Assembly: GCA_951799425.1 (NCBI GenBank)
Contig: OX637397.1
Location: forward strand, 17,630,064 to 17,694,063
From: Ilex aquifolium
Taxonomy: Eukaryota > Streptophyta > Magnoliopsida > Aquifoliales > Aquifoliaceae
Direction: 5' to 3'
DNA length: 64,000 nt
Part shown: in pieces, positions 10,090-22,369 of the stretch
How the letters are laid out: each line of letters opens with the position of its first letter
Numbering within the stretch: position 1 is the stretch's first letter
Translations under genes and position numbers: made by a program
The notes under the pieces: model-generated
Databases searched by the model: none
What the model was told of the DNA's origin: nothing
What the model saw: the letters and a program-made list of their open reading frames with translations, nothing else

Positions 10090-12836
10090 ATGTCGTTAGC
10101 ATATCGAGTAAGTTCTTCAAGACCCAATCCTATGAATTTTCTACGTAGACAAGATTACTATTTTTTTTTATCTATATGCTTCCTCATGTGTTATAAAGCT
10201 CTGCTAATTTATTTATCGAAATATTTGTTGCTTTTTCCGTCAAGAAGCTGAGTAAATTACACTTGGACCCCCAAAGTTATGCTCCTCATTCCATTTTGCC
10301 CCTCAAACTATTTGTTTTTTCATAATGCATCTGCAACTGTTGTTTTAAATTTCACATCGCCCCAATTGTTAACTTATGCCCAATTTTCGGTAGCAAATCA
10401 GGAAAAAAAAAGCATAATTTTTCTGGGTGAGGAAGGAAAACATCTCCTACTATTGTTGAATTTCACGTTTCTCTTGATTTGTTGTGAAGAGTTGGACAAA
10501 GTTAAAGATTGTGAAAATTTGAAACTTAAAGCAATAGCTTAAGGTACAATGTGAGAAATTTTTTATAGTTTAGTGGGTGATGTAAAACGAGAGGAAAAGT
10601 TCAACGAGCCTAAATCATTTGTCCCAAGAAGTTTGTAATATTGGAATTTTCTTGATTTTATAATGGATGCTCTTCGTCAAGAAAATAATAAAAATCGACC
10701 ATGTCCTAAACTTAGATTATATGTTGGTATTAAAAGTCCATTTTATGCCTTCGATGAAATTAGCTTTGATTAGTTTTTACAACCCTAAAATTAGCAAGGT
10801 ATTACATTATTTCATGTTCATGCCTCAAACAATTGTAACACTAGTATAGGGATGACTTATCAAAAGTGGTATATATTTTTAAAAAGGGTAGATGAAAAAA
10901 AAACTTGCACTTTGATCTCATTGTATACTGGTTGTGACGACAAAGTCTTTCCCTAATTTGTCACCTCGGGCTTGGTTAACGACGAGTCCCCATGAGGTGG
11001 AGCTCAAATCCTGTGCTTTATCTACTGAATTAAGGGAATAAGGGTCCGCGGTGGAATTGCCCACCAAAAGTTTTTGTTTCTAAAAAACTTAAAATACCAA
11101 AATCATTCTATTTTTTTTTTTGGGAAAATGTTTTACATATTTACTTGTGCTAATATAATTGATGAAAAGTTTGCAAACTGTAAACTTTTTATTTGGCATG
11201 CTTTTGTACTTATTTTCTATTATTGTATCTATGCATCGTATTTCTTGCATTTTTGCAAAATAGTAGTCAAACATGTTATTAAATTTTTTAGGAAATTGTC
11301 TTTTCCTTACAAAGGTTATTTAAGAAAATCATTATCTACATTATGAGGATGTAGCTTTTTCCTTTTTTTAATTACTTTTTTTTTTAGTATCTTTAGAAAT
11401 GTCTAATTATTAGCTAAGCTTATAGCGATTAAAAATCTTGGCTACAACAAAATCAAGCATTAGCTATATTGTTTATTTATGCTGAATGAGAAATATAGTC
11501 CGTTTTGACAAACTCTTGAGTATTTGTTTATGACTGTTACCTACAGATTTCGAAGGAAAACGAAATGTCCCAGCTTCTCACAATTCGCATCGATAAAATG
11601 CTTTCTTCCTCACCATCCATATTAAACTTAGAAACTTACATCTTTAGAGTGGATGAGCTACTACACAAAGAAAACAAAAAGGCCTATGAACCAGAATTAC
11701 TTGCAATTGGTCCTTATTACTATCACAACTACCAACTAAAAATGATGGAAAGGCACAAAAGACGCTATCTACAAGAGTTTCTTGAACGAAAAAATGAGTC
11801 AAGTGCGGATAAATATGTCAAAGCCATGGAACGGTTGGAAGCAAAAGCAAGGAATTGTTATGCAGAATCGGTTAACCTTACTAGGGAAGACTTTGTGGAA
11901 ATGATGATACTTGATGGGATCTTCGTAGTGGAGTTACTTAGAAAATATACGTCTCCAGAATTGAAAGGCACGGATATTCTACAATCAGATAGAATTCAGA
12001 GTATTTTAATTCGAGATTTATTATTATATGAAAATCAGCTACCTTTGTTTGTTCTTATCGGCCTATTGGACGTGGCCGCCGAACCAAACTTTTCAGTGGA
12101 AAGTGCTTTAAAAAAGCTCCTCAACGAGCGAAGGGATTTTCAACTAGGATACAGTGAAAATCCAATTCCGGAAGAAGGTTCTCGTCATCTTCTAGGTATT
12201 ATGCGGTCTGCCATGCGTCCTTCATTTCCGGATGAATTGGGTCCCCCGGTGTCCTATCCGGGAACAAGATGTGCCACAGAGCTTCAAGAGGCCGGGATTA
12301 AATTCGATGGGGACATAGTTTGTGCCTCGTATATGGACGTACAGTTCCAAAATGGGATTATGAAAATCCCATGCCTTTTCATTGGTGATGATACAGAGAG
12401 ATTGTTTAGAAATCTGATGGCATACGAGCACTATAATCGTGCAAATGAAAGGGCTTATGTGACTAATTATTTGAAATTTCTAAGTGGTCTCATCAAGTCC
12501 CCAAAGGATGTAAAAATACTTCGCCAATGTCACAGCATTTTTTCTATGACGATGGACGATGACGCGATATTTAGCATGTTTAACAAATTGGTCGATTATG
12601 TTATCTTGCCTTTTGATGGATTTTACTATTTGAACTTGTGGATTCAAGTTGACAAGCACTGCAGACGACATCGGACTAGATGGATGGCTAAATGGAGGCA
12701 TAATAGAGGCATGTGGATGGCCAAATTAATGCAGGATTACTTCAACAGCCCTTGGTCTGTCATTTCATTAATTGGTGCTATTGTGTTGCTTATCCTCACA
12801 GTCATACAGACTGTATGTTCTATCTTACAAGTCTAA
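10090..12836 (+). CDS. DUF247 family plant membrane protein, two coding exons
   Basis: The main exon encodes a full-length DUF247 protein: 423 residues from the ATG at 11565, the usual size for the family. It has the conserved early block (LLAIGPYYY near residue 46), the central MMILDGIFVVELL and DLLLYENQLPLFVL segments, and a C-terminal transmembrane helix (VISLIGAIVLLILTVIQTV) after an NSPW motif. Upstream, ATG at 10090 begins an 18-nt exon ending before GTAAGT at 10108; joining it to the acceptor at 11545-11546 (CTACAG) gives an in-frame 429-residue protein. Proposed CDS is 10090-10107 plus 11547-12836. The downstream Met is the alternative start. DUF247 members include the grass self-incompatibility S and Z determinants, but most have no known biochemical role, so no function is assigned. 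Two AATAAA signals follow (12883, 12931). Confidence 0.88.
10108..11546 (+). other. Predicted first intron of the DUF247 gene
   Basis: GTAAGT donor and CTACAG acceptor preceded by a T-rich tract. The intron is 1,439 nt and AT-rich. It carries an 'acttggaccccc'-type dispersed repeat (10255-10540), a copy of another dispersed repeat (about 10726-10845), and a possible SINE relic on the minus strand (about 10930-11050, with GTAGATAAAGC and GGATTTGAGCTCC resembling A and B boxes but too closely spaced). Confidence 0.6.
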
Positions 12837-12930
12837 TTCCAAGTTCATTTACTTGTCATCTTAGTCAAAAATACTACGTGGAAATAAATTGTATTGATTT
12901 CAATTGTTCAAGTAGAATTTCTCTAATTGA

Positions 12931-12936
12931 AATAAA
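12931..12936 (+). terminator. Polyadenylation signal of the DUF247 gene
   Basis: AATAAA lies 95 bases after the stop codon, with another at 12883-12888. Either could direct 3' end formation. Confidence 0.5.
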
Positions 12937-12949
12937 ATTTTCAAGCCAC

Positions 12950-14077
12950 TAGCTGGGGTAGACTTCCCCACTAGGTTTCTTTCAAGTTACAAACTACTGA
13001 GAAATTGTATTAGTTTTTATTGGTCAAATGGAAGCTATTTTATACACAGTCTGTACTATAAGTAAATAAAATACTATTTGTATTGAATTTGCAGACTTAA
13101 CTTGGAGACACAATTTATTATAGTTGTTGGATGGAAATTTAACACCATTTGATATTTAGAATAACAATAGATCTAATGGTTATAATGACTTATGTCTTTA
13201 TATTAAGTCCCAACAGCATTTTCTATAGGGATATTTGGAGGCCGATTCCCCTCTATGGGCTTATTTGGTGATAAGTCCATCAAGGAAACTTATTTAATAT
13301 TAAGTTCATTTTGATATTCGTTGTCTAAAATTCCTCCAGTAGTTATGTTTAATTAAAATAAATTTGAAAACTAATAACTCCTAAATTTTAGGAGTTTGAC
13401 TAACATTAAGATTTTCTCTGTCTCTCATATCTATCTTATGGATATAGAATATGACTATTTATTTATCTCTTTCATATATATATATATATATATATACATC
13501 AAAAAAAAAAATAGTACCATTTAATCACAAAAAAAATAGTAATATTCAAAAAAAAAATAGTAACATTGAATATTACTATTTGAAAAAATAACAGTAGTAA
13601 CATGCTCAAGAAAACATTAATATGCTCAACAAAAACAATAACATGAATAGTAGCATGTTCAACAAAAACAGAAAACCCAAAACTCCAAGTTCTCTCTCTC
13701 ACACTCTCTCTCTGTCTATATATATATATATATATTTACACACACATAATAAAAACTTGGACTTAGCCAGAAAAAAAACATTCACTATACTTCTAAACTT
13801 TGGGTTCTAACATCTTCATGACTGGTCTTCAGTAATACTTATTTTTCACTGATTTCTATTACCCTAAACGACAAGTAGTCAATGGAGACAGAAATCATCA
13901 GCAAGTTCTTTCTCTCCAACGTCAAAATCAAAACCTAGACGACAATTCGGAGAAGCCCATGAATGAAAATAAAGTTAGAAAAGCTTCTACCTCCTTGCCA
14001 ACAAGTTTGATTGTTATTCACAACCTAAAGCGAGGTGTGTATCATGAGGGCGTCCATCAAGGAAACAAGCGAGCTAC

Positions 14078-14110
<33 letters not shown>

Positions 14111-14440
14111 TGATAGTGATGTCAAATTTAAATTTGAATTTTAAATTTTATGGGAAAAATGTTCTATTAAGTTTGAATCAAGGGATAACTGTTTAGAAAA
14201 TTGATTTAATGCTGAAGATTACTTTTAAATTATTACAAGGGTATTTTAGAGTTTAAAAAAAAATAGTGGACTTAACTACTTGTTAGTAAGATTAAATATG
14301 GACTTACCTTCAAATAAGTTTTCTTGGCAGATTAAACTTATTATAAGTCTCTTAAGGAGGACTCAGCCCAATTTTCACTTTTCTATTAGTGAAAAATACA
14401 AATTTTTGGTCCTTCCACTACATGAGCCAATCCTGTGCGG
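12950..14440. other. AT-rich intergenic region with simple repeats
   Basis: No supported gene. It holds an AT dinucleotide run (about 13473-13494), repeats of poly(A)-TAGTAA type (13500-13580), a CT run followed by an AT run (13690-13735), and a GA run (14080-14110). Confidence 0.6.
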
Positions 14441-14456
14441 CCGGGTCCATCACCAC

Positions 14457-15830
14457 TAGGGATGTCAGTGGACCGAAGCGGGGGTGGGGGGTGTAGTCTC
14501 CATCCCCGTACCCGTTTAAAAAAACTCCATCCATCCCCGGTCCACCCCAGTTAACGGGTATAGTTTTCATCCCCATCCCTGTCCGCGGGTAAATTTCTAA
14601 TCCCCGCCCCCGTCCCCTCTTCCTCTGTACCCCGCGCAAGCCCAAGCCCAAGCCTAAGCCCTGGCCCAAGCTCAAGCCAACATAATCCAAAATTCTAAAT
14701 AAATCTAACATTTTAAATAATCCAACAACATTCTAAATAATCTAACATAATCTAACACAACATAATGTAGCATAACATATTCCAACATAACACAAACAAC
14801 AAATGTCCAAAATACTACTTGAATATTTGTAATAGAGAAACTTTTTTGTCATATAACTTCACACCTGTAATTTAATAAAGAAAATAAATCATAAAAAACT
14901 ATAATAATTGCATAAAAAATATTTTGTATTTACTAATAAAATTGATTGGTTGAAATTGAAAAATTACCAACTCAATCATCTCTTAACACCATCGGTGGTG
15001 GTAGAATCTACTTCTTCAACATCATTTTCTTATATATCATTAAAAGAAAAAAAAAATTAGATTCTTCCAAAGAGAAATTTTCAACTAAAATGATATACCT
15101 CATCATCAATATCAAGATCCTCCAATAATGTGTAACTCTTCAGGCTCGTCAAAGTAGATGAACCTAACAAAAAAATAAAAAATAATGCATTAGTCATACT
15201 TTACACCCCCCCAAAAAATTATGATGCACATACATATAATATTTCATTACCTCGTTCTTCAGCCCATAACCAACTTTGAGAGCACATTAAAGCCTCTATT
15301 GTAGTTGAAAGAAGTCTATTGCGATGTGGACTGATCACCCTCCCACTTGTGCTAAAAGCAGATTCCGAGGCAACAATAGAAACAGGAATAGCAAAAAGAT
15401 CTTTAGCAATAATTTGAAACAGGGGATACTTGGGACCACTTGTCTTCCAAAAAGATAGTATATCAAAATCTGAAGTTCTTGGCATCATACCATCTTCTCA
15501 ATAACGGTCCAACTCAGGCCTCCCACGTGCTTTTGTTATATCTCTTGTTTGTATAAACTAATCAAAATTAGAGAGATCATCAATTAATGGGCATTTGGAA
15601 TCAATATCTGATTGAAGAGGGGGAGGAGAAGGCTGCGGTTCATAATCACTTCCTTGCCTCGCTTCATATTCGCCTACCAATTCCAAGCAAAGAGAGACAA
15701 AGTGTTGAGCGTAGCTGCGTAGGAGAGGAGAGAGACGTTCACTCGTTCTATAGTGGAGGGCCTGGACTGGACTGAGTGGAGGTGGAGGCGGACTGACTTA
15801 GGCTGATATTGGAAGGAGTAAGTTAGGGTT
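14457..15830 (-). mobile_element. Decayed hAT transposon
   Basis: The left end carries TAGGGATGTCA, a plant hAT-type terminal sequence, followed by G/C-rich strings of GGGG(A/C)GGGG and GGCTTGGGCTTGG (minus strand) that are usual in these elements' subterminal regions. A transposase C-terminal fragment lies inside on the same strand. The matching right terminus was not found; 15500-15830 looks like leftover transposase-gene sequence with internal deletion, so the right limit is approximate. Confidence 0.65.
15219..15488 (-). pseudogene. hAT transposase C-terminal dimerisation domain fragment
   Basis: This 89-codon piece matches the hAT C-terminal dimerisation region: a FWKTSGPKYPLF block, then LFAIPVSIVASESAFSTSGR (conserved A-S-E-x-x-F-S-x-x-G signature) and RNRLLSTTIEALMCSQSWL. 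A complete hAT transposase is usually 600-700 residues, so at least 85 percent is missing, including the BED zinc finger and the DDE residues. Nothing catalytic remains. Confidence 0.85.
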
Positions 15831-16459
15831 GAACATATATATTATGTACATTATTAAAAATGTGATTTTAATATCATAGATGATGCTTTATTGGTGGGCT
15901 CTTTGATTATGTACATCAAGAAGAAAATTATTACAAAATTTTGCACAGAAATAAATAATTTTTGGGACATAATATGAAATCAAGCAATATTTGAATAAGT
16001 GATTGAGTTGAATGTACTATGACATGAATATTGTGTCTTTTTTTTTGTTCCATGTCTTAGTAAGACTAAATAATATTAGATATATTTTCTTCTAATATTT
16101 TAGTTTTGATTATTAACATATTTCTTATGTTTGTGTTTAAAAATTAGTGAATTTTGTTTATTAATATTTGGGCTTACCTTAAAGTGAAATGTTGGCTGCG
16201 CCATTAAGGGACAAGTGAATCTATATAATAAAGTAGAGCGAAGTTTGAATCTAAAAGACAAAGAGAGGTCTAGATCGTTTTGAGACAAAACATAAACACA
16301 TCCAACGAACAATGTAATCCCAACATAAAAGATGGTTCAGATCATCGCAAAAATTTTGATCTAACGGTCTACCGTGAATACTGAAAAAAATTTTCCCGCC
16401 TAACAACATTTCCTTTTTTAAGACTTCTATCTCTTTTTTAACTCTATTTCCCTATCTCA
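15831..16459. other. AT-rich spacer before Helitron 1
   Basis: No gene or clear repeat seen. The last base before Helitron 1 (16459) is A, as required for an A|T insertion site. Confidence 0.5.
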
Positions 16460-16723
16460 TCTATAATAATAAGATAGACTTCTATCTCTTTTTTGAATTC
16501 ATTTTCACTTCAAAATTTAATCTAATTTTAATTTATTTGGAAAAGCACAAGAACGATTCAGATTAAATCTATTTTTAATTCAAAGGTCCAAATTTGATCT
16601 CAATTCTTCCAACCTAATCCAACAGCTCAAAATGCATCCCATACAAATGCCAAATCCCGCCCAAACCTTATTCACTCCTACACGTTACACGGTACCCAAC
16701 CCAGACTCCCACTCAGTCACTCA

Positions 16724-16758
<35 letters not shown>

Positions 16759-16779
16759 CTATCTCTCTCTCTCTCTCTC
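16724..16779. repeat. CT / ATCT microsatellite in Helitron 1
   Basis: A CT run, then about seven ATCT units, then another CT run. It precedes the first exon-like block and resembles a 5' UTR pyrimidine tract. Confidence 0.9.
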
Positions 16780-16814
16780 CATGCGATCTGTCTTCTACTT
16801 CTCACCCCTCTACC

Positions 16815-19800
16815 ATGACTCAACCCACCACCGATCAGCAAGCATCTCAGGTACTTCCCTCCCTCCTTCTCTGTCTCTCTGTCTTCATCTCTCTCCAGTT
16901 GCACTTTCTCTGTCTCACCTCTCTTTCACACACACACACACACAAAGGCACTCGAACACACCGACACCCATCGCACATACACATACATATTGCACATCAC
17001 ACCCATCACACACACTCAGATATTGCACATCACCCATCGCACATACACATACATATTACTCTCTCTGCTCAATCGTGGTTTGATTTGGAAGCCGTTTCAG
17101 GTCCCAATCTCTCTGCTCAATCGCACGCACACAAAAGCATTATCTCCATCAGAGGCTCACACTCAACATAGAGGTTTTAGTTATTTCTGTGTTGTTTAGT
17201 ATTATACTGAACAACACATTGCGTTCTGTTCAACACAGCACAGCACACACACGACGTTTAACTCACTTTTTTTTTTTTTTATGTTCACCCTTTGATTTGC
17301 TCCTATTTTGCTCTTGATAGATCATCTTTAATGCCTTTTCTGTTCGGTTGTATTAGTGTTTTCTGTTTATAGAATAAACATATTGCGTTCTGTTCAATTT
17401 TCCATTCTGGGAATAAACATATTGCTCTAATGATTTTTGGGGTTTTGTTCTTCTATTCCCCAATTTCCTGTATCCTGTTTTCTCTAATTATTGGTTCTTT
17501 GATCAGGTTTATTAGGCTAGAGTTCACTGTGAAAGGGCCTGAGTTTACTGTATCTAAAGAAGATTGGGGCTTTCTCCTTGACTCTCCATATCTTCTAGCG
17601 GTAAGAATTCTCATTTCGACTCTGCTCAATCACGTTGAATATCTGAATCTAATTCCAATTCTCTGATCTTTTTTCGACTTTATCATTTTTAGATTTCGGA
17701 CTGAATTGTTTCTCTCTTTATTTCACTCACTGAATTTATTTCACTTGCAGGAAGTTTCCGACGAGTTCCTCCAGCGGCTGTTGCGGCTGTTCTCCATCGA
17801 TACTTTTCTCTTCTCTTCTCAGTCCTCGGTGCACGGTTAGTTTATTTCTAATATTCTGAGATTGCCTTTTGTAAAGAATCTCATATTGTGTTTTTTGTTT
17901 TTTGTGGCCACTGTTCTATTGATTTAGATTGCATCATCTTTTTGAGTTTGGGGTTTCAGGCATAAAATGGTGAGGCCTGTCTGTGAATCCTTAAGCAAGA
18001 AGCAAACCCTTTAATTCCAGTAACAAGCATAACCCTTGACTTCCAATATATAAATTCTGAAGCTGTGGCTTTTCTATTGGCAAAGTAGACCTAAAACCAA
18101 TACTCCATTCTCTTCCTTCTATTTCCAACTCTTCTATTTTAAAAAACTTTTTGATTAATCCTGGAATGAATTTTTATTTTTTGGATATTTGAGGTGATTG
18201 GATTACTGTGGTGGTTTTTTTTTTCCTGGTTTTAAGATCTTTACTTTTTCTATCAGAATGTCATTTCCTCTTGAAGAATAATTCTCCATTGAAATCAAGT
18301 TTTTTTAAATCCCAATACCAGCATTAAATTCAATATATTACGCTCATAAAGCTAACAACATGATAACCAATGAACATGTTGATACCATCAATTTGTTTAA
18401 ATATCACTTTAAAATACCCTCAGGATTAGGAAGAGCTTCGAGTCCTTGACGGTGTCTATGGGAACCAATCAGGGAAAATGGGTTACCTTGGATAGCCATT
18501 ATAATGATGATTATGGTAATGGAGAATCAGAGATGTTACAAGGATATGAGAAGGTCAACCTCTCCATTTACTTTGATGACTGTAGTATGGCTCTTCACTC
18601 GGTGTGGTAACTTTTCTTTGTTTTGTAATTTCTCTGTTGAATAAATTCACCAGGAATGTTTTGGCTAAATTTTTGAATATGATATTATGTGATTTTGTAT
18701 AAATCATTATGAAACTATCAATGGTCATGTGTTGGTTTGGTGTGGGATGGATTAGGAGCCGTTACTCACTCTATAAGTAGTCATGGATGCATGCGGTTTA
18801 TATATGGAATGATTAATAATTCTCATAATCTCATCCTATACTCGGTCACTATACTTTAGTTAATACAAGGAACGTATTAACAAATTGATAATTTTTGGGG
18901 TCTATTTTTTGGAAACATGATGTCCTAATTTTTTAAAATAACAAAGAAAAATTTATTTGATTAAATAGTGGCGATGTTTTTGTTTAGAATAATATAGTGC
19001 CTTCAGACACAAACATTTCTTCTAATGGCATAGATTGACTTTTGCGTAAATCTTTTTGGGCACTATTATGATTTCTAATTAGGCATATAGTTTCAAGCAT
19101 ATCAATTTTATGGATGTTAGAAAACGGCATGAGGAAAAAGGCTCGGTTTGTTCCCTTTCCTTCTTCATATTCATACCCCCTTTTAATTAAATTTGTCTTT
19201 TAAAAATCTATTGGGGGACTACTGCTGTAAAATCTTACTGATTGAGGGGGTATCAACTGGTTTGCTTTATTTTGGGTTAACTTGGTGTCAGTTCTTCAAC
19301 TTCTAGCGCAGCCTTAGTATCTTTTTTGGTTCATGTGATTGCAGAATTAGTGTGTTTAAATTCAATTTAGATTCACCTGTAGCCTTTCAGCAATTAGTGT
19401 GTTTAAATTCAATTTTCCTTTGGATCATCTCTTAACTATCAGCCTTTATATACTGACATAATGTGCAGTTTGCTCATTCTTGGTAGTTGGAAATGTTTTC
19501 AGTAGTGACGCATTGCTAGCTCTTCATCTCAGACAGAGTCAAAGTATGGTCCCCTTTGTTATTGGCATTACCAAAGTACTTGAGAATGTTGAATTTATCA
19601 GCCAGGAATAATTGACTTGAATTTACTTAAACAATGATATAGTTAATTACTTACCCAAAAAAAAATGATATAGTTCATATGCTACATATCCAATTTGTTG
19701 ACTGTTAGACCATTATAGCAGCAAGCTGTTGTTATTAGTGTATATGTTGTTCTTTTATTTTTTGGTCATTGTGTATGTGTTGTTAAATTCTTGAAATCCT

Positions 19801-20157
19801 CCTTTACTGCTACCCTTATAGGATAGAAAGTAGAAAGTAGAACCCAACCTTTACTGCTACCCTAAAAATAATTGTGAGTACAGATATGTACAGTTGTGGA
19901 AGATTTTCCAAATCCTTTTTGATTGGGTGCTCAGTCATCCAATAGTTTTACAACTGACCAGCTTTTTTCTCGCTATTGTTCAATTAGCTTTAATTAGTTT
20001 AAATTATTATGCGGTACCTAGGCTTATTGTCCAATTTATGTATTTTTTCAGTGAACTTCACAACGGGAAGCGAACCATCGGCAGTGCAGCTTCAGCGACG
20101 ACGGTGACCTCCTATGTATTTTGTCCAAACTTTGATATGTTGATGTTCATTCATTGA
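16815..20157 (+). other. Unrecognised exon-like fragments carried by Helitron 1
   Basis: Several short open blocks have canonical splice borders. One starts at the ATG at 16815 (MTQPTTDQQASQ) and ends before GTACTT. Another follows TGATCAG near 17506 and reads through EFTVSKEDWGFLLDSP to GTAAGA near 17600. The next follows TTGCAG near 17750 (EVSDEFLQRLLRLFSIDTF). A block around 18430-18605 has an acidic segment (DSHYNDDYGNGESE), and a last one follows TTTTTCAG at about 20050. The second and third join in phase. None was recognised. They are probably gene pieces captured by the Helitron; whether they come from one gene is unknown. Confidence 0.4.
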
Positions 20158-20613
20158 GATAGCGATTGATTTATAAGTAGTTTATGTCATTTTATTTTGT
20201 GATTAAAAAATTTTATGGGTTTATTTCAAGTGTGGATGTAATTATTTGTGTAGGAAGAATGGTGTTGTGGTAATTGGTACATAGTTGAATTTAAGTTTGC
20301 ATATGACATAATTTGATTATGATTATGAAATATATAAGTTTTGTAAACAGGTTGATATATTTGTGGCATCATATTTTTAGAGGATACTTTGCCGAAAAAT
20401 TAAAGTTTCTTACAAGTATCCACATTTTGATAAAGTATCCAATTTTTTCAGTTTAATGCATGTTTATATTCATTGTTTGATTATTTCGTGTTTAAGAACT
20501 ATGTACAGCGTCTTCAGACACGTAATATAGGGTGAGTTTAAGCTTTCAGTTTAGTACGTGTCCAAGTTCAGTGCTTGATTAACACAGTGTCTTCAGGCAC
20601 GGGCAATGACTAG

Positions 20614-21078
20614 TATTATTATATCTTACATAGGTAGAAAGTCAAACAGTGTCTAGTGGTTGGGACACGTTACCATACCCTTGAGAAATTAGAGGGTCAA
20701 TGTGAGACTTTTTGAACGTGAGAGAGAGCAAAGAGGAGTCAAATTAAGTACCATTAGCCCGTAAATTAGCTCTTGAAGTGATTATAGCAAATTGTATCTA
20801 TCTGGGGTAGCTTCTTTCCTAGCCTTTTCAAATCAGTAGATAAGTTTGACCCGAATTCACATGGCATTTACACTTGTCTTTTTGTTATTGCGGCTTAATT
20901 TGCCCGAATACAAATTTGAGAAACAGAGAGATACAAATGACATACAGAGTGATTTGCTAAGGGCAGTAACTTTTGAGTTTAAGAGTTGTTAGACATGTAT
21001 AGTCTTTACTCGAAGGTGCAAATAAACTATTTTCATGACTCAAATTTAAAATTACTATTCCTTGATTGTTGAAATTGC
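20614..21078. other. Spacer between Helitron 1 and a solo LTR
   Basis: No gene. A stretch at 20650-20670 (GTGTCTAGTGGTTGGGAC) resembles a tRNA-type A box, but no convincing B box follows, so a SINE is not called. Confidence 0.4.
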
Positions 21079-21488
21079 TGTGATGGGCCCACGATTTGAG
21101 TACTGAGATTTACAATAAAGCGACAAAAATCAAATAAGGCACCCACAAATAGACATAAAAAATTTATGTAGTTCTGCAATTGCCTACATCCATGATGACA
21201 ACAATCAAATATTTTTACTATGGAGTAAAATAACAGTACAAGAAGGATTGTATTTTGCCTTGCAATTATTCGTTCCAACAAGAGAAAACACACTCTGATC
21301 TCATTGCTCTCTCTTGCGTATCACTCAATTTTTAGATGCCTTACAACTCTCTACACTCAAAAAACTACTTTTGATTTTCATGCCTACAACCAATGCTTGA
21401 GCACCCCTTTATATAGAGGACTTTGGAGAGGAAACGTCCAAACCACTGGATCTATGCGTGATTGAGCCACCAGACAAGCCTTAGTCCA
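21079..21488 (-). repeat. Probable solo LTR, minus orientation
   Basis: It starts TGTGATGGGCCC and ends TTAGTCCA, flanked by ATTGC and TTTGC (4 of 5 bases). It contains the plant LTR motif TTATGTAGTTCTGCAATTGC with CCTACATCCA at 21155-21195 and a minus-strand TATA box (CTATATAAAGGGG, near 21410). No internal retrotransposon sequence adjoins it. Confidence 0.5.
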
Positions 21489-21545
21489 TTTGCATGCGTA
21501 TTATCATTCATTTTATTACTCGGATAGAGCTTTTATGCGGCTATT

Positions 21546-21650
21546 GGGAGTCCATTTTGTGCCTTCCATGAGAGTTGCTAGGATTAGTTTTTGTAAACCT
21601 ATAAAATTCTAGGGCTTTACTTGATTTCAGGTTCATGCCTTGAAGAATTA
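21546..21650. repeat. Dispersed repeat, second of three copies
   Basis: This shares the order GAGTCCATTTTGTGCCTTCC, GATTAGTTTTTGTAAACC and GGTTCATGCCTTGAA with about 10726-10845 (inside the DUF247 intron). A third copy at 22155-22208 is cut by the copia insertion. Identity looks like about three quarters by eye. Family unknown. Confidence 0.55.
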
Positions 21651-22369
21651 TCTCTAAGGGAAACGTTATTTGTACTTAATTTAGTGACTCGATTTGGTAA
21701 CAAGATAAATCATAACCATTGAATTGATAGTGGGTCCCAACTAGTAGTGAGGTCCACTGTCAATCTAATGACAGATAATGTTAAGGTCACCAAATAAAGT
21801 CACTAAAAAAAGTTCATGTAGCATTGTTCTATCTCTAAGGTAAGGGGATAGTAATAGTCCAGTGCTGCAATTGCATTAATTCTAATTGTGTAATATGAAT
21901 CAGTTAGGGACTGTTAAAGGTTGTTATGAGATCATGTCATTGAATCTAACAAACTCTTATAGCTGTTTGTACACCATTCCACAAACTTATCTCTTCTTCT
22001 AGTTTACCTAATTCAGCTGTTCCTAATATGCTAGCAATTTTTGGTGTTTTGATCCACCAAAGTCAATTGTTCTCCTCATCCAAGCTGAGTCTTTGTAGCT
22101 AGTGAAATATCCTTTATCATCGTGGAAAGAAATTGACAATTCCCCAAACTCAGATAGAGGTTATGGTGGTATTAGGAGTCTATTTTGTGTATTCAATGAA
22201 TTGGTTAGTGTGAAAGAAGAGAATGGAAAATGAATATCAACTGCATATTGCTTTGGTATAATTTTTCATATACATAAGGAGTTGTATTTATACTACAAGA
22301 GAATAATAAAGTATCATAGTCTAACCAATGTGGGACAAAGATAACGAAGAGTACCCTCCTGTAGGTGAT

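Larger units (their letters stand above)
16460..20613 (+). mobile_element. Non-autonomous Helitron 1 (4.15 kb)
   Basis: The 5' end reads A|TCTATAATAATAAG and the 3' end GTGTCTTCAGGCAC then GGGCAATGACTAG|T. That matches Helitron rules: TC at the 5' end, a short hairpin about ten bases before a 3' CTRR, and insertion between A and T. The hairpin has a 4-bp stem (one T-G pair) and a CTTCAG loop. Helitron 2 in this window has near-identical ends. No Rep/helicase coding was seen, so it is non-autonomous. Inside are CT- and CA-rich runs and several exon-like blocks with splice signals on the plus strand. Confidence 0.72.

Noticed and set aside
10930-11050. tRNA gene or SINE
   Set aside because: Box-like words are present but spacing is too short and the acceptor stem is absent; kept only as a note in the intron entry.
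14418-14711. Glycine-rich minus ORF
   Set aside because: Low-complexity GGGGCGGGG subterminal sequence of a hAT element.
16632-17199. Ser/His-rich ORFs
   Set aside because: Driven by CT and CA microsatellites in Helitron 1; overlapping frames all look alike.
20650-20740. SINE head at TCTAGTGGTTGGGAC
   Set aside because: No B box or A-tail and no flanking duplication.
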